A stretch of DNA of 64,000 nucleotides. Origin: Paralteromonas sediminis. GTDB lineage: Bacteria; Pseudomonadota; Gammaproteobacteria; Enterobacterales; Alteromonadaceae. Positions 22,582-32,043 of this stretch are shown piece after piece. The notes under the pieces are model-generated. The model saw only the letters and a list, made by a program, of their open reading frames with translations, was not told where the DNA came from and did not search any database. The first letter of the stretch is position 1; every line of letters starts with the position of its first letter. Where the stretch lies: the NCBI RefSeq assembly GCF_003820355.1, contig NZ_RPOK01000003.1, positions 351,686-415,685 of the forward strand, given 5' to 3'. Both the position numbers and the translations under genes were made by a program.

Positions 22582-25500
22582 TCAAAGCCAGTCGCGCACA
22601 TCGGTACCCAATAGTAGTTTTTCTATAGCATCTCTATCTTGGTCCTGAACTTTGTCTTTTAAAATACGGACAAAGTCCATAGACGTTGCAGGTCGTTGAG
22701 GGTATCCATGCTGCTGCCAGAGTTGTTGTAAACTGCTAACAATCACCTCATCGCCCAGCATTTCTCGCAACTTGTCGAATACAATTGTGGCTCTCGAATA
22801 CTGATCAAAACTATCTGTAGCATTTACCAGCGCTTCAGTGGGTTGTTTACTGCGTGCTCGTCCCATTTGATAACGTCGATACTCATAGTCAACTAAGGCA
22901 TCTTTGGCAGCTTTTCCGTAGCGTTTTTCAATCATCACCAGTTCCACATATTTGGCCATAGATTCGATAAGAAACGCCCCATCTTCCAGTACACCATTGC
23001 CAATATCATGTCCAAACCACTGGTGGGCGGTTTCGTGTACTGCCCGTCTGTAACGTTGGTCAAAACCAGCATCTTCTGCAGGAAAAGCCCTAAAGCCAAC
23101 CTTGTGATTAATCAACATGAGTTGTGGAAGCGCGTAGCCCGTAGAGCCAATGTTAGGCGTTGCTACCATACTTAGGCGCTTACCTCTGTATGCATGAATA
23201 TTTTCTGACAGCCATTCAACGGTGTCTTTCATTGCCAATAAATTAATCTGCGAGGCATCTGTTTTCATTGGCGAATATACCAATAACGACACATCACCCA
23301 CTTGGTCTGATTGCGATGCAAAGGGTACAGAGATCCAGGTCGGAATATTACTGATGCGTTCAGCGGTTTCATATTCAAAGTAGTGTCGACCGTTCTGTTG
23401 CCAAGAATCGACTAACGCCCCCTGCGTCAATGCTGTATGACCGGCTTGTGTGGAGATGACTGTGCGCATAGACACTCTGTCGTACCTTGCCTCTTGGATA
23501 GAATGTTCAAAAGACAGTGAAGACGGCTTTATGTACTTCATTTCTGCAAGCCCATTGTCTGCTCGACGCTCGTTATTTCTCAATCGATAGCCATGATTAA
23601 AGCCAACCACTGGCATCATGGGTATTCCTCTTAGATAAGTGAATCCAGAGTGAATGATGTGATGCATGCTGGCAGGCCACAACGTCCGTCGCTCTTGCCT
23701 AAGACTGACATGCAATGAGGTGTTTTGCCCAGGCATGAGGGGAGTAGAGAGAGAGAATACGTATTGGTTGAGGCGCTCACTGTGTTCCGTTAACTCTGCA
23801 TTGTGGAGTGAAACAGACGAGTATTTCACAGTGCTGTAACCACCAATCAGGATAGAATCAATAGCCTGATCAGTCTGATTGGTCAATGTCATTGTGAAAT
23901 CAAACTCAGCGAAACCTTGTTCAGGAAAAAGTGCTACCTTGTTATCGAGCGCCGTGACAACAGGCTGTGCAACATCAGCCCAGTGCAGATAGTTTCTTTC
24001 ATAATCGGCTCGCCATGCTGCTCTGTCTGCTGATGACATCATGGGATGCTCATTGTGTAGAGAAATGTGCAGCACTATGCCACTGACAACACTTACCACT
24101 ATCAGAACTAGTGACGGCATAGTAATCCAACGTATGGCTGAATTTGCTATTCCTGTTCCGCGATGTGAATAATTCACCGCAACCAGAAACAATGCACAAA
24201 CTGTGATGAGCCAGAACAGTGTAAACGGAAGGTAACTTGAAAGGCTTGCCTGATAACCCCAGAACCGGTCGGGTGCTTGTAGCGGCGTTCCAGCAATGTC
24301 CCAAAGTGGGTGAGCGATTTCCAGAATACCAGTTAGTGGAGACAGCTTAACCAGCAAAATGAACGCAATGACCCCGCCCGCCACAAGCTGCTTGGTGCTC
24401 CATGTGTGGATGGCGATAAATATTGCTCCCATGAGTGCTAACTGGATAAATGTGAATCCAAGTTGAGCCACATAGTGCATTGGTAGAATCTGACTGTTTG
24501 CGAAGATTTCTGCGGCAAAGACACCGGCCGCCGACAACAACATGAGTATCGCAAGCATTCCCAGTAACGCTAGGAACTGTCCTAATGCCAAAGCGAAAGA
24601 AGAAACCGGTGTCGTACCAATAAATTCGGCAAAGCCACATTGCTTACCTCGCCAGCACATTTGCCATGACCAAAGTAATAGCAAGGCTGTGCCCATCACT
24701 GGCATAACATCCCATGCCACTCGGTTAAACGCGTCTACACTGGAAGGCAGTAACACTGAAAGTGGTTCAGCGAAATCTATTCCTGCGACAGATTCAGAGA
24801 AAATCACTAGTGACCAGGCAATTAACAAGAGCTTAGTAAGATGATCATTGAGTAGCCCTGTAAGATGAAAAGCGCAAATTTGTTGAAGCCCGCTAGAAAA
24901 ACGAATACGGGGTGCAACCCTACTAATTTCAACCGTCTTGTTATTGGGGTCTGTTTTGTTAATGCCCTTTGTGTTGGCATTTGTAGAAGATATGGCAGCC
25001 GGTGAACAACGCAATGCGCTTATTGTAAGCAAAGCTGCTAACAGCACATACAGGAGTCTATTGAAAATCACATACACATCGAGGGTAACCTCAGTATATC
25101 CGACCTTGTACTGAGCCAGAATTGCGGTAATACCATAAGGATCCAGTAGCTTCATGCCATACAACAGCCCCTCATTCGCTACAGCACTTCCCGCCATAAT
25201 AGGGGAGCCGGTCATACTTGCCAGTGTCATATAGCCCAGCCACACTGCAGCGAATAAGGCATACACTACTGGTCGATTGGGAAAACGACGACACACCCAC
25301 AGCGCGAGAGATGTTAAAAACAAAATTGATGGAACTGCCAATACAGCCAACATCCACAGCGTTGACGAGAAGAACGCATATTCAACGTTAAGCTTACTGA
25401 CAACAGCCCAAGAGAGGGTGGCGTAACCGATGATAACCATGACCAATGCAAAGCTAGCCACGACACCGAGTCGGACCAGATAGCGCAATGCGACTGAGAC

Positions 25501-25755
25501 CGGCGACGCCTCAATTAACTCGCGCATGTTGTAGGTTTGGTCGCGTAAAAAACTGATCGGCGACAATGCGCCACACATTATGGGTAAGACCATCAATAAT
25601 AGTGTCATTTCAAGCATCTGCAGTTGCTGACTGGCGATGGCCTCATCACGATGCGTTCCCATGGCTAACAAAAAAGCAAAGCCGGGGAGTAACACTACAG
25701 ACACCCAAACGAGTGGTTGACGCATAAGTAGCGCCCATTCAGAGCGAAACATCAT
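22582..25755 (-). CDS. ABC transporter permease fused to M1-type metallopeptidase domain
   Basis: 1057 residues. The N-terminal half has two ABC-2 permease modules of about six helices each (first near 1-250, second near 295-550). The C-terminal 500 residues form an extracytoplasmic domain of the M1 aminopeptidase type with the zinc site HETAHQWFGHD and a downstream Glu in LIESMAKY. Such fused exporters are known in many Bacteroidetes and gammaproteobacteria, with the peptidase perhaps processing an exported peptide. It overlaps the ATPase gene by four bases. Divergent LytS/LytTR genes at 26835-29014 are the likely regulators. The substrate is unknown. Confidence 0.9.
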   Translation of the reverse strand: MMFRSEWALLMRQPLVWVSVVLLPGFAFLLAMGTHRDEAIASQQLQMLEMTLLLMVLPIMCGALSPISFLRDQTYNMRELIEASPVSVALRYLVRLGVVASFALVMVIIGYATLSWAVVSKLNVEYAFFSSTLWMLAVLAVPSILFLTSLALWVCRRFPNRPVVYALFAAVWLGYMTLASMTGSPIMAGSAVANEGLLYGMKLLDPYGITAILAQYKVGYTEVTLDVYVIFNRLLYVLLAALLTISALRCSPAAISSTNANTKGINKTDPNNKTVEISRVAPRIRFSSGLQQICAFHLTGLLNDHLTKLLLIAWSLVIFSESVAGIDFAEPLSVLLPSSVDAFNRVAWDVMPVMGTALLLLWSWQMCWRGKQCGFAEFIGTTPVSSFALALGQFLALLGMLAILMLLSAAGVFAAEIFANSQILPMHYVAQLGFTFIQLALMGAIFIAIHTWSTKQLVAGGVIAFILLVKLSPLTGILEIAHPLWDIAGTPLQAPDRFWGYQASLSSYLPFTLFWLITVCALFLVAVNYSHRGTGIANSAIRWITMPSLVLIVVSVVSGIVLHISLHNEHPMMSSADRAAWRADYERNYLHWADVAQPVVTALDNKVALFPEQGFAEFDFTMTLTNQTDQAIDSILIGGYSTVKYSSVSLHNAELTEHSERLNQYVFSLSTPLMPGQNTSLHVSLRQERRTLWPASMHHIIHSGFTYLRGIPMMPVVGFNHGYRLRNNERRADNGLAEMKYIKPSSLSFEHSIQEARYDRVSMRTVISTQAGHTALTQGALVDSWQQNGRHYFEYETAERISNIPTWISVPFASQSDQVGDVSLLVYSPMKTDASQINLLAMKDTVEWLSENIHAYRGKRLSMVATPNIGSTGYALPQLMLINHKVGFRAFPAEDAGFDQRYRRAVHETAHQWFGHDIGNGVLEDGAFLIESMAKYVELVMIEKRYGKAAKDALVDYEYRRYQMGRARSKQPTEALVNATDSFDQYSRATIVFDKLREMLGDEVIVSSLQQLWQQHGYPQRPATSMDFVRILKDKVQDQDRDAIEKLLLGTDVRDWL

Positions 25756-26612
25756 GCTGAAGTACCTTGTTTTGCCAGTTCAAAAAAATATCTGTCTTGG
25801 AGTGTTGCCTCTGCGGGCTGAGCGTCGAAATGTGGAGACTGCTCGCTAAAAAAGCGAAAGCTGGGTTTGCCATGATGATAGGACTTGTTGAGTAAAAGCC
25901 CATGATCGCCAGGTGGTTTATCCGACTGCCAAAGGTTTTTGCACAAAGGAGCGATGAGTTTGTCGATGGGGTTACTTTCCACAACCTGCCCGCTATTGAT
26001 GAGCGTCACGTGCTGACACAGGTTTTCTACATCTTCAACAATGTGTGTTGAAAGTAAGATTAACTTGTCCTGACTAATGCTAACTAATAGGTTGTGCAAG
26101 CGGTCTCTTTCTGCTGGGTCGAGGCCAGCTGTAGGCTCATCCATAATGACCAGTTTAGGGTCGCCTAAGAGTGCCTGGGCAATGCCAAATCGCTGACGCA
26201 TACCTCCCGAGAACGTAGACACATGCTTGTCGGCCACATGAGACAGGTTGGTTAACTCAAGCAATGAGTCAATGTGTTGCCGCTGAACTGACTTGTCATT
26301 CACGCCTTTGAGTACAGCCATATGCTTAAGCAATGAACGACAGCTCATATAAGGATAGACACCAAAATCCTGCGGTAGATAGCCGAGCTGCTTTCGAATA
26401 GCCATAGGATTATCCAATACATTGATTCCGGCAAATGTCATTTCTCCACTATCTGGCGACTGAATGCACGCCAATGTGCGCATTAGGGTAGACTTACCGG
26501 CGCCATTGGGGCCCAGCAAACCCACCATACCGTTTGGCAATTCAAGGTTTATATCGCGCAGTGCATGAGTACCATCGCTGTAGGTTTTGTTAACATGCTT
26601 TACACTAAGCAT
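25752..26612 (-). CDS. ABC transporter ATP-binding protein
   Basis: 286 residues with Walker A (GPNGAGKST), Q-loop, ABC signature (STFSGGMRQR), Walker B (LVIMDEPTAGLDP) and the switch His (LSTHIVEDV). Partner of the fused permease/peptidase that it overlaps by four bases. The C-terminal 70 residues are not conserved ATPase sequence and probably contact the permease. It is first in the operon; possible LytTR-type repeats lie upstream at 26742-26770. Confidence 0.94.
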   Translation of the reverse strand: MLSVKHVNKTYSDGTHALRDINLELPNGMVGLLGPNGAGKSTLMRTLACIQSPDSGEMTFAGINVLDNPMAIRKQLGYLPQDFGVYPYMSCRSLLKHMAVLKGVNDKSVQRQHIDSLLELTNLSHVADKHVSTFSGGMRQRFGIAQALLGDPKLVIMDEPTAGLDPAERDRLHNLLVSISQDKLILLSTHIVEDVENLCQHVTLINSGQVVESNPIDKLIAPLCKNLWQSDKPPGDHGLLLNKSYHHGKPSFRFFSEQSPHFDAQPAEATLQDRYFFELAKQGTSA

Positions 26613-26741
26613 CTAATCGCTCCTTTTTCTCGTCTGGTGCAACGCTAAACGGAGTGTTGTGCTCACTCAATAAAACAGTGATGAAAGATATCTGTTTCAT
26701 GACAAACTGATTAAAAGAGGAGAATTGGCATGACACGTGAC

Positions 26742-26770
26742 GTTTGTCAGTGAAAAATAGGGTTTCGTCA
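26742..26770 (+). promoter_or_regulatory. Candidate LytTR-type direct repeats
   Basis: GTTTGTCAG (26742-26750) and GTTTCGTCA (26762-26770) are imperfect direct repeats 20 bases apart start to start, about two helical turns, as LytTR proteins prefer. A further inverted copy (ATGACAAAC) is at 26699-26707. They lie between the divergent ABC operon and the LytS/LytTR genes. Confidence 0.35.
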
Positions 26771-26834
26771 CCCAGGCAGAGACACAAGATTAACTTTCTG
26801 GCAGCATAATGCTTATCATTAATCAGGTATATCC

Positions 26835-28337
26835 ATGTCTCAAGTTTCCAAACATCCGCTTATTGCGCAGATAAGTAAGCATCTTGTCCCTCAGCTTGCA
26901 TTGCTTGCTGCGGTGTTGTTTTTGTCAACCGAGTTCATGCTAATGCAGCAGAGTAGCGACGGTGTTTTTTTCGTTATCACTGTTCTTCAGCTTACGTTAG
27001 AAACATTACCTTTATTTGCCGCACATCTTTGGCTAGTCCATAACAGTGGCATTAAAGCATGGTCAGGTTGGCTGGCTACCTTTATGTTGTATTCACTAGT
27101 GTGGAATATCTTTACAGAAAACAATGTCAGTTTTTCTCAGTGGACGTTACTTTCTTTTGAAGGCTGGCTATTAATTGCAATGGCCAGTCTTGGCTATCAA
27201 ATCCCCCATTACCTGGTTAAGAAAAAGCGAAGCGATAACATGTCACTGTTGTCGAAACTACTGTCATTAGATGGCGTAATTGTGACACTGACTGTACTTT
27301 GGGCTTTGGGTATCGCCGCTGTTTTCAACTCAACGCCAGACGCAGTTAACAACCAACCTATTGCGCTCAGAATTGATTTAGGAAGAATTGTGACTCAATT
27401 TGGTAGTTTTATAGACTACTTGTGGCAGTTTATGGTTATCGGTTCCACGGTACTTTGCGTATATGGCGTTAACCGCTACGTGCTAATACGCAAAATCCTG
27501 ACGCATCATGGTGTGTATGCTTTTTGTGCCTCGAGTTTTATCGCAATTATCGTGCTGACGCCTATTCTGGCCAACGTTGTTTTGCTGTTGCCGATGAATT
27601 TAGATACTTGGACGTTTCTGCCTTCAGAGAATTATAATCCTTTCGATACACTGAATTTTCAGGTGTGCTTTGCTTTGATGGCCGTCACTACTCCGGCAAT
27701 ATTAGCGTTTGAGCGTCAATTCCAGGACCGACAGATGGCGCAAATTGCCCAACATCAAATCGAGACAGAGCTGAAATTACTGCAACAGCAAATTAATCCG
27801 CACTTTTTATTTAACACCCTGAACAACCTATATGCGCTAACGCTAACCAAATCTGAACATGCGCCTGATATGATCATGCGCCTCGCCAACTTGCTACGTT
27901 ACACAGTTTATGAAGGCAGTAAAAACGAGGTGCCCCTGCAACAGGAGCTGGACTATCTGAACGATTACCTTGCTTTGCAGCAAATTCGAAGCGGTGGTAA
28001 ATGTCAGGTACAGATATCACTTCCTGATAAAACAGCGCGTTGGGCACTGCCGCCATTGTTGTTGATTATAGTGCTGGAGAATGCGTTCAAACACGGCGTA
28101 GAGCCCAGTGATCACCTAATTCATATAGAAGTAAACATACAGGTGAATGAAGGACGTCTTATATTTTGCTGTAAAAATGACTTACCTAACACAAGGCCGC
28201 ACACCCAACCGGGTATTGGACTGGCAAACTTGAGACGACGGTTGCAACTGCTGTTTCCCGATAATCACGCACTTACTTCACAACGCATTGACGATAAATG
28301 GGTCACGTATCTCGAAATGGAGCTGAAAGAATGTTGA
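26835..28337 (+). CDS. LytS/YehU-type sensor histidine kinase
   Basis: 500 residues: two groups of membrane helices in the first 290 residues, then the His_kinase (PF06580) domain with LLQQQINPHFLFNTLNNLYA, the His in NPHFLFN being the likely phosphorylation site, and a GHKL ATPase with the N-box ENAFKHG and G-box GIGLANLRRRL. No known sensor domain is recognisable. It overlaps the response-regulator gene by seven bases and is divergent from the ABC/peptidase exporter, which it probably controls. Confidence 0.92.
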   Translation: MSQVSKHPLIAQISKHLVPQLALLAAVLFLSTEFMLMQQSSDGVFFVITVLQLTLETLPLFAAHLWLVHNSGIKAWSGWLATFMLYSLVWNIFTENNVSFSQWTLLSFEGWLLIAMASLGYQIPHYLVKKKRSDNMSLLSKLLSLDGVIVTLTVLWALGIAAVFNSTPDAVNNQPIALRIDLGRIVTQFGSFIDYLWQFMVIGSTVLCVYGVNRYVLIRKILTHHGVYAFCASSFIAIIVLTPILANVVLLLPMNLDTWTFLPSENYNPFDTLNFQVCFALMAVTTPAILAFERQFQDRQMAQIAQHQIETELKLLQQQINPHFLFNTLNNLYALTLTKSEHAPDMIMRLANLLRYTVYEGSKNEVPLQQELDYLNDYLALQQIRSGGKCQVQISLPDKTARWALPPLLLIIVLENAFKHGVEPSDHLIHIEVNIQVNEGRLIFCCKNDLPNTRPHTQPGIGLANLRRRLQLLFPDNHALTSQRIDDKWVTYLEMELKEC

Positions 28338-29014
28338 AAGCACTGATTATCGACGATGAACCGCTTGCTCATGAGGTGATAAAACACCATATACGTAAAC
28401 ACCCCGATATTGAGGTTGCCGGCCATTGCTTTCACGCCACAGAAGCCCTGCATTGGTTGGCCGAGCATTCAGTTGACCTCATTTTTTTGGATATTAATAT
28501 GCCTGTGCTGACAGGAATGGAAATGCTACGCGTGCTTCACAACAAGCCTCAGGTCATCATCGTCAGTGCTTATCAGGAATACGCGTTGGAAGGTTATGAA
28601 CTTGATGTCACTGACTATCTTGTTAAACCTGTTAGCGAAGCGCGCTTATCTCAAGCCCTTGATAAGGTGAGAAAACGATGCCAAAAGTCCATTCCAAATG
28701 CGCCCAGTAATCCATCAATTGTTGTGAAAGTTGACCGAGAAAAACGCAAGATCGATATTAACTCCATCTTATATCTTGAAGCGTACGGTAACTATGTAAA
28801 ACTGTGGCAAAACGACACAATGTTGTTAGTAAACAGTACCTTGAAACAACTTGTTGCAGAGCTTCCTGATGAGCAATTCATTCAGGTTCACAAATCATTT
28901 GTTGTGAATACGGCAGTTGTAATTGGAGTCGACTCAGAGCATATCCGTCTTAAAGGTGAGAAACGGATAAAACTGGGTAAAGTGTATAAACAAACCCTAA
29001 ATGATTTGTTTTAA
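28331..29014 (+). CDS. LytTR family response regulator
   Basis: 227 residues from the ATG at 28331; an upstream frame to 28298 lies inside the kinase gene. Receiver domain: acidic pair DDEP, phospho-acceptor Asp in LIFLDINMP, and the Lys in YLVKPVSE. C-terminal LytTR DNA-binding domain: ILYLEAYGNYVKLW and FIQVHKSFVVNT. LytTR regulators bind pairs of direct repeats; a candidate pair is at 26742-26770. Partner of the kinase with which it overlaps. Confidence 0.94.
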   Translation: MLKALIIDDEPLAHEVIKHHIRKHPDIEVAGHCFHATEALHWLAEHSVDLIFLDINMPVLTGMEMLRVLHNKPQVIIVSAYQEYALEGYELDVTDYLVKPVSEARLSQALDKVRKRCQKSIPNAPSNPSIVVKVDREKRKIDINSILYLEAYGNYVKLWQNDTMLLVNSTLKQLVAELPDEQFIQVHKSFVVNTAVVIGVDSEHIRLKGEKRIKLGKVYKQTLNDLF

Positions 29015-29227
29015 CTTCAATTTGCATCCTAACGTTGAAAATTAGCATCTTTTTGTAGCGTCAAGACTCCTTAACGTTAGGGCCTCACCGTCAAACATCA
29101 TTCATGATATTTTCGAATAACGGCTACCTTACTGTCTTCTATTTCAAGTACTTCCATCATTACTGACTGGCTCGGGACCAGGTTAATGATATGTAGAGTA
29201 TTGCGATTTATCTCACTAGTGCCAGCC

Positions 29228-30379
29228 TCATTGAATAACTTCCTCACCGGTATGTGTGAGATGTTTGATTTCTTTTAGACTGCCATCTTCTCCGTACACA
29301 TATCGCTGTTGCGCGACCCCGTTTTCTATGAGTTGACCATTCGTATTCAAGTATAAAATCTCGTGAACTCTATGATTTGAATTGCGATGAAGCCTTTGTA
29401 TTGCATGCCCATGCTGGGGGTGTAAAAGCAGTTGATTTTGGTCGTCTAAGTATTCTAGGGAAGTAAGATTACCAAGTTGGTCGAATACATATGTTGAAGC
29501 AAATTCGCCATTGAGCCAAACTCTTTGGCCATGCTCATCATAATATTGCTGGGTGTAACTGCGGATCAGCCCTAATTCACGGTTGTACCACGTCATCTTG
29601 TACACCCACTTGGCATGCCCTGCTTGTGTAGAAGATTGTGGCAAATTAATAAGTTCTCCGGCTTCATCTCGATGACTCCATCCTAACTCATTGCCGAAAT
29701 CATCAAAATCTAAGCGAAACTCGGCATAACCAGCGACTGGATGTAATGCCTTTTCTCCAGAGTCATCGAGATTCAAAACCTGGTACAAATATCCACGTTT
29801 GTCAGTCGTTATCATACTGTGAGTAAATGGCATAAAGTCCCCCATCAAACCAACAGGTGAACCCTTATCATCAAACTGTCTCTGGGTGAAAGCGTTTTTA
29901 TTGATAGTCTTTTTTACAAATTGGTTGTGACCATGTTGGGTAGTAATGGCCTCTCCTGCGCTATTGAACAAGCTTAGCTCAGTTCCAATTTTTGTATGCT
30001 TGTAGTGCTCTTCATGAATATCACCACCACCGTAGTAATGGCGCCACATGGAAGTGGGTTTACCTTCGATATCATAGTATTTTCTGGAATAGCCGTCTGC
30101 GCGATACTCATAGCTGACTCTGTGTGCTTCATAATAAGCTCGACTAGATGCTTCGGCTTTTCTGAAGTATCGCATTTCCGAAAGTCTGCCATTTGCCAAA
30201 TACACTACCTTATAGTGACTGTATTGGTCACTTTCGCTGCAGGAAATTTCTCCTCGAGGGTTATATTCAAGAAACGGAGAAATAACACCCGTAATTTTGC
30301 TAAAGCAACGCGTTTCTTCGGCGCTTACATTGGTCGCAAACCATGATAATAAGAAAACTACCACTGAATACTTGAACAC
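29228..30379 (-). CDS. Secreted protein of unknown function with short Tyr-rich repeats
   Basis: About 383 residues from the GTG at 30379, which has CGGAG seven bases upstream and gives a signal peptide (FKYSVVVFLLSWFATNVSAE). The longer frame to an ATG at 30487 would bury this signal. The mature part is made of short beta-rich units such as YEYRADGYSRKYYDIEGKP, YYDEHGQRVWLNGE and YVYGEDGSLKEI, resembling YD/RHS or MORN-like repeats without the catalytic toxin part. I do not recognise a family. It stands alone with a 213-base gap on the 5'-side neighbour. Probably a periplasmic or surface protein. Confidence 0.65.
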   Translation of the reverse strand: MFKYSVVVFLLSWFATNVSAEETRCFSKITGVISPFLEYNPRGEISCSESDQYSHYKVVYLANGRLSEMRYFRKAEASSRAYYEAHRVSYEYRADGYSRKYYDIEGKPTSMWRHYYGGGDIHEEHYKHTKIGTELSLFNSAGEAITTQHGHNQFVKKTINKNAFTQRQFDDKGSPVGLMGDFMPFTHSMITTDKRGYLYQVLNLDDSGEKALHPVAGYAEFRLDFDDFGNELGWSHRDEAGELINLPQSSTQAGHAKWVYKMTWYNRELGLIRSYTQQYYDEHGQRVWLNGEFASTYVFDQLGNLTSLEYLDDQNQLLLHPQHGHAIQRLHRNSNHRVHEILYLNTNGQLIENGVAQQRYVYGEDGSLKEIKHLTHTGEEVIQ

Positions 30380-30615
30380 ATTAATACTCCGAAATTTAGG
30401 CCTCGGTGATTCACCTATGTAGGCCAACCGATAAGCAATGAATGCATAGATATGATGGCTAATGGTACGGAAAAGCTGAGTGGACATGTAAACATCAGTC
30501 GACTTTTACAATACTTATGCTTTATGTCTATTCTCAGAGGCGAGATAAGCCTCAGCCAAACTGTCGAATACGTTTGATGAATTAGGGTATTACCTAGTGT
30601 AGTTTCAATATAAAT

Positions 30616-31851
30616 TTAGCTTTTTTGTATGTGAACCTTATGTGGCAGACCGGCCATTTTTATATTGATTTTGGCCACACTAAAAAACACCAGAAAGCCC
30701 ACACCAATCGGATACACATTATCAACAAGAAAGCTATCTATGAGCACAGCAACGGGTACAGCGATCATGCTAGACAATGAACCAATCAAGGCTGCGCCTA
30801 ATCCGGCAATATGACCTAACGGTTCCATCGCCATGGCATTCATGTTGCCAAACAAAATCCCCACAAAAAAGAAGCCCACAAATAACACGGCTATGAGGGC
30901 GAGTAAGGGTGGTAAGCCATCACAAACTAATAAAAGCGCTAACAGTATCACCGCAAAACTAATTGCTCCGCGCAATGCATGCTTCACCAATGCATGCATG
31001 CCAAATCGCATGACCATTCTGCCATTAAAATAGGAGGCCAGACCAATAGAAAACGCCAATGTGGCAAAAATATAAGGAAAGGCTTCACCTGCGCCATAAT
31101 AGCCTTGGAAAATAGTTTGCGACGCACTGATATATGCCAGGAAGGCACCAAAAATGCAGCCCATTGCAATGGTATAATTCATCACTTGGCGGTGTGTGAG
31201 GACAAAGCGGGCTGAGTAACCGAGCTTTTTCCAGGAAAAGGGCTGACGATGCTCAGCAACCAAGGTTTCAGGCTGCCTCAGATAAAACCAGCCACCGCCA
31301 ATTAGCCCCACCACCATAAACATCGCGAATATCGCCTCCCAGGAGTGAAGGTCTAACATTAGCTTACCCACTATGGGCGCCAGCATGGGCACTAGTATGA
31401 ATACCATCATAATAAAAGACATGACGCGAGCCATTGCATTACCCGCATACAAGTCACGGATAACCGCCAGCGATGCGATGCGCGGCCCAGACACACCAAA
31501 GGCCTGCACCAAACGACCCAGTAAAAGCATTTCCATGGTTGAGGCCAGCATACACATGACTGAACCCAGCAAAAAAATGAGCAGACCCAAGGCTATCGCA
31601 GGCACTCGCCCCTTGGCATCTGCAAATGGACCAAAAAAGAGTTGTCCTACCGCCATGCCGGCAAAAAATAAAGACACGCTCAGATGGGTTTGTTGTGTGC
31701 TTGTTGCATTAAGCTCAGCGCCGATCACATCTAATGCGGGCAGAATGGCGTCAATGCTCAGCGCGACTAGCGACGTTAAAAATGCCATAAGTGTGACAAA
31801 CTCGGGCATAGATAGGGTAGGAGCGACTGCTTTTTTAACGTTTGCTTGCAT
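30616..31851 (-). CDS. MFS multidrug transporter (Bcr/CflA type)
   Basis: 411 residues with twelve predicted helices. GQLFFGPFADAKGRVPAIAL between helices 2 and 3 matches the MFS loop motif, and the RLVQAFGVSGPRIASLAVIR segment in helix 4 is typical of the Bcr/CflA group of drug/H+ antiporters. Substrate unknown. Single gene, divergent from tamA. Confidence 0.9.
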   Translation of the reverse strand: MQANVKKAVAPTLSMPEFVTLMAFLTSLVALSIDAILPALDVIGAELNATSTQQTHLSVSLFFAGMAVGQLFFGPFADAKGRVPAIALGLLIFLLGSVMCMLASTMEMLLLGRLVQAFGVSGPRIASLAVIRDLYAGNAMARVMSFIMMVFILVPMLAPIVGKLMLDLHSWEAIFAMFMVVGLIGGGWFYLRQPETLVAEHRQPFSWKKLGYSARFVLTHRQVMNYTIAMGCIFGAFLAYISASQTIFQGYYGAGEAFPYIFATLAFSIGLASYFNGRMVMRFGMHALVKHALRGAISFAVILLALLLVCDGLPPLLALIAVLFVGFFFVGILFGNMNAMAMEPLGHIAGLGAALIGSLSSMIAVPVAVLIDSFLVDNVYPIGVGFLVFFSVAKINIKMAGLPHKVHIQKS

Positions 31852-32043
31852 AGTACTGGCCTGAAAATTGGGCGCAAAGTATACGCTGTTCGAGCCATTA
31901 TGTATTGCCCTAATACCTTGTACTCATACTTTGACACAAATTATTCATTTCAGTCATGGAGAAAAATTGCGGTTCAGGTACTCTAAGCCCTCATACAGGT
32001 ATCTGCCGAATCTCGGCCAACAAAGGGTAGCCATTTAACCATC

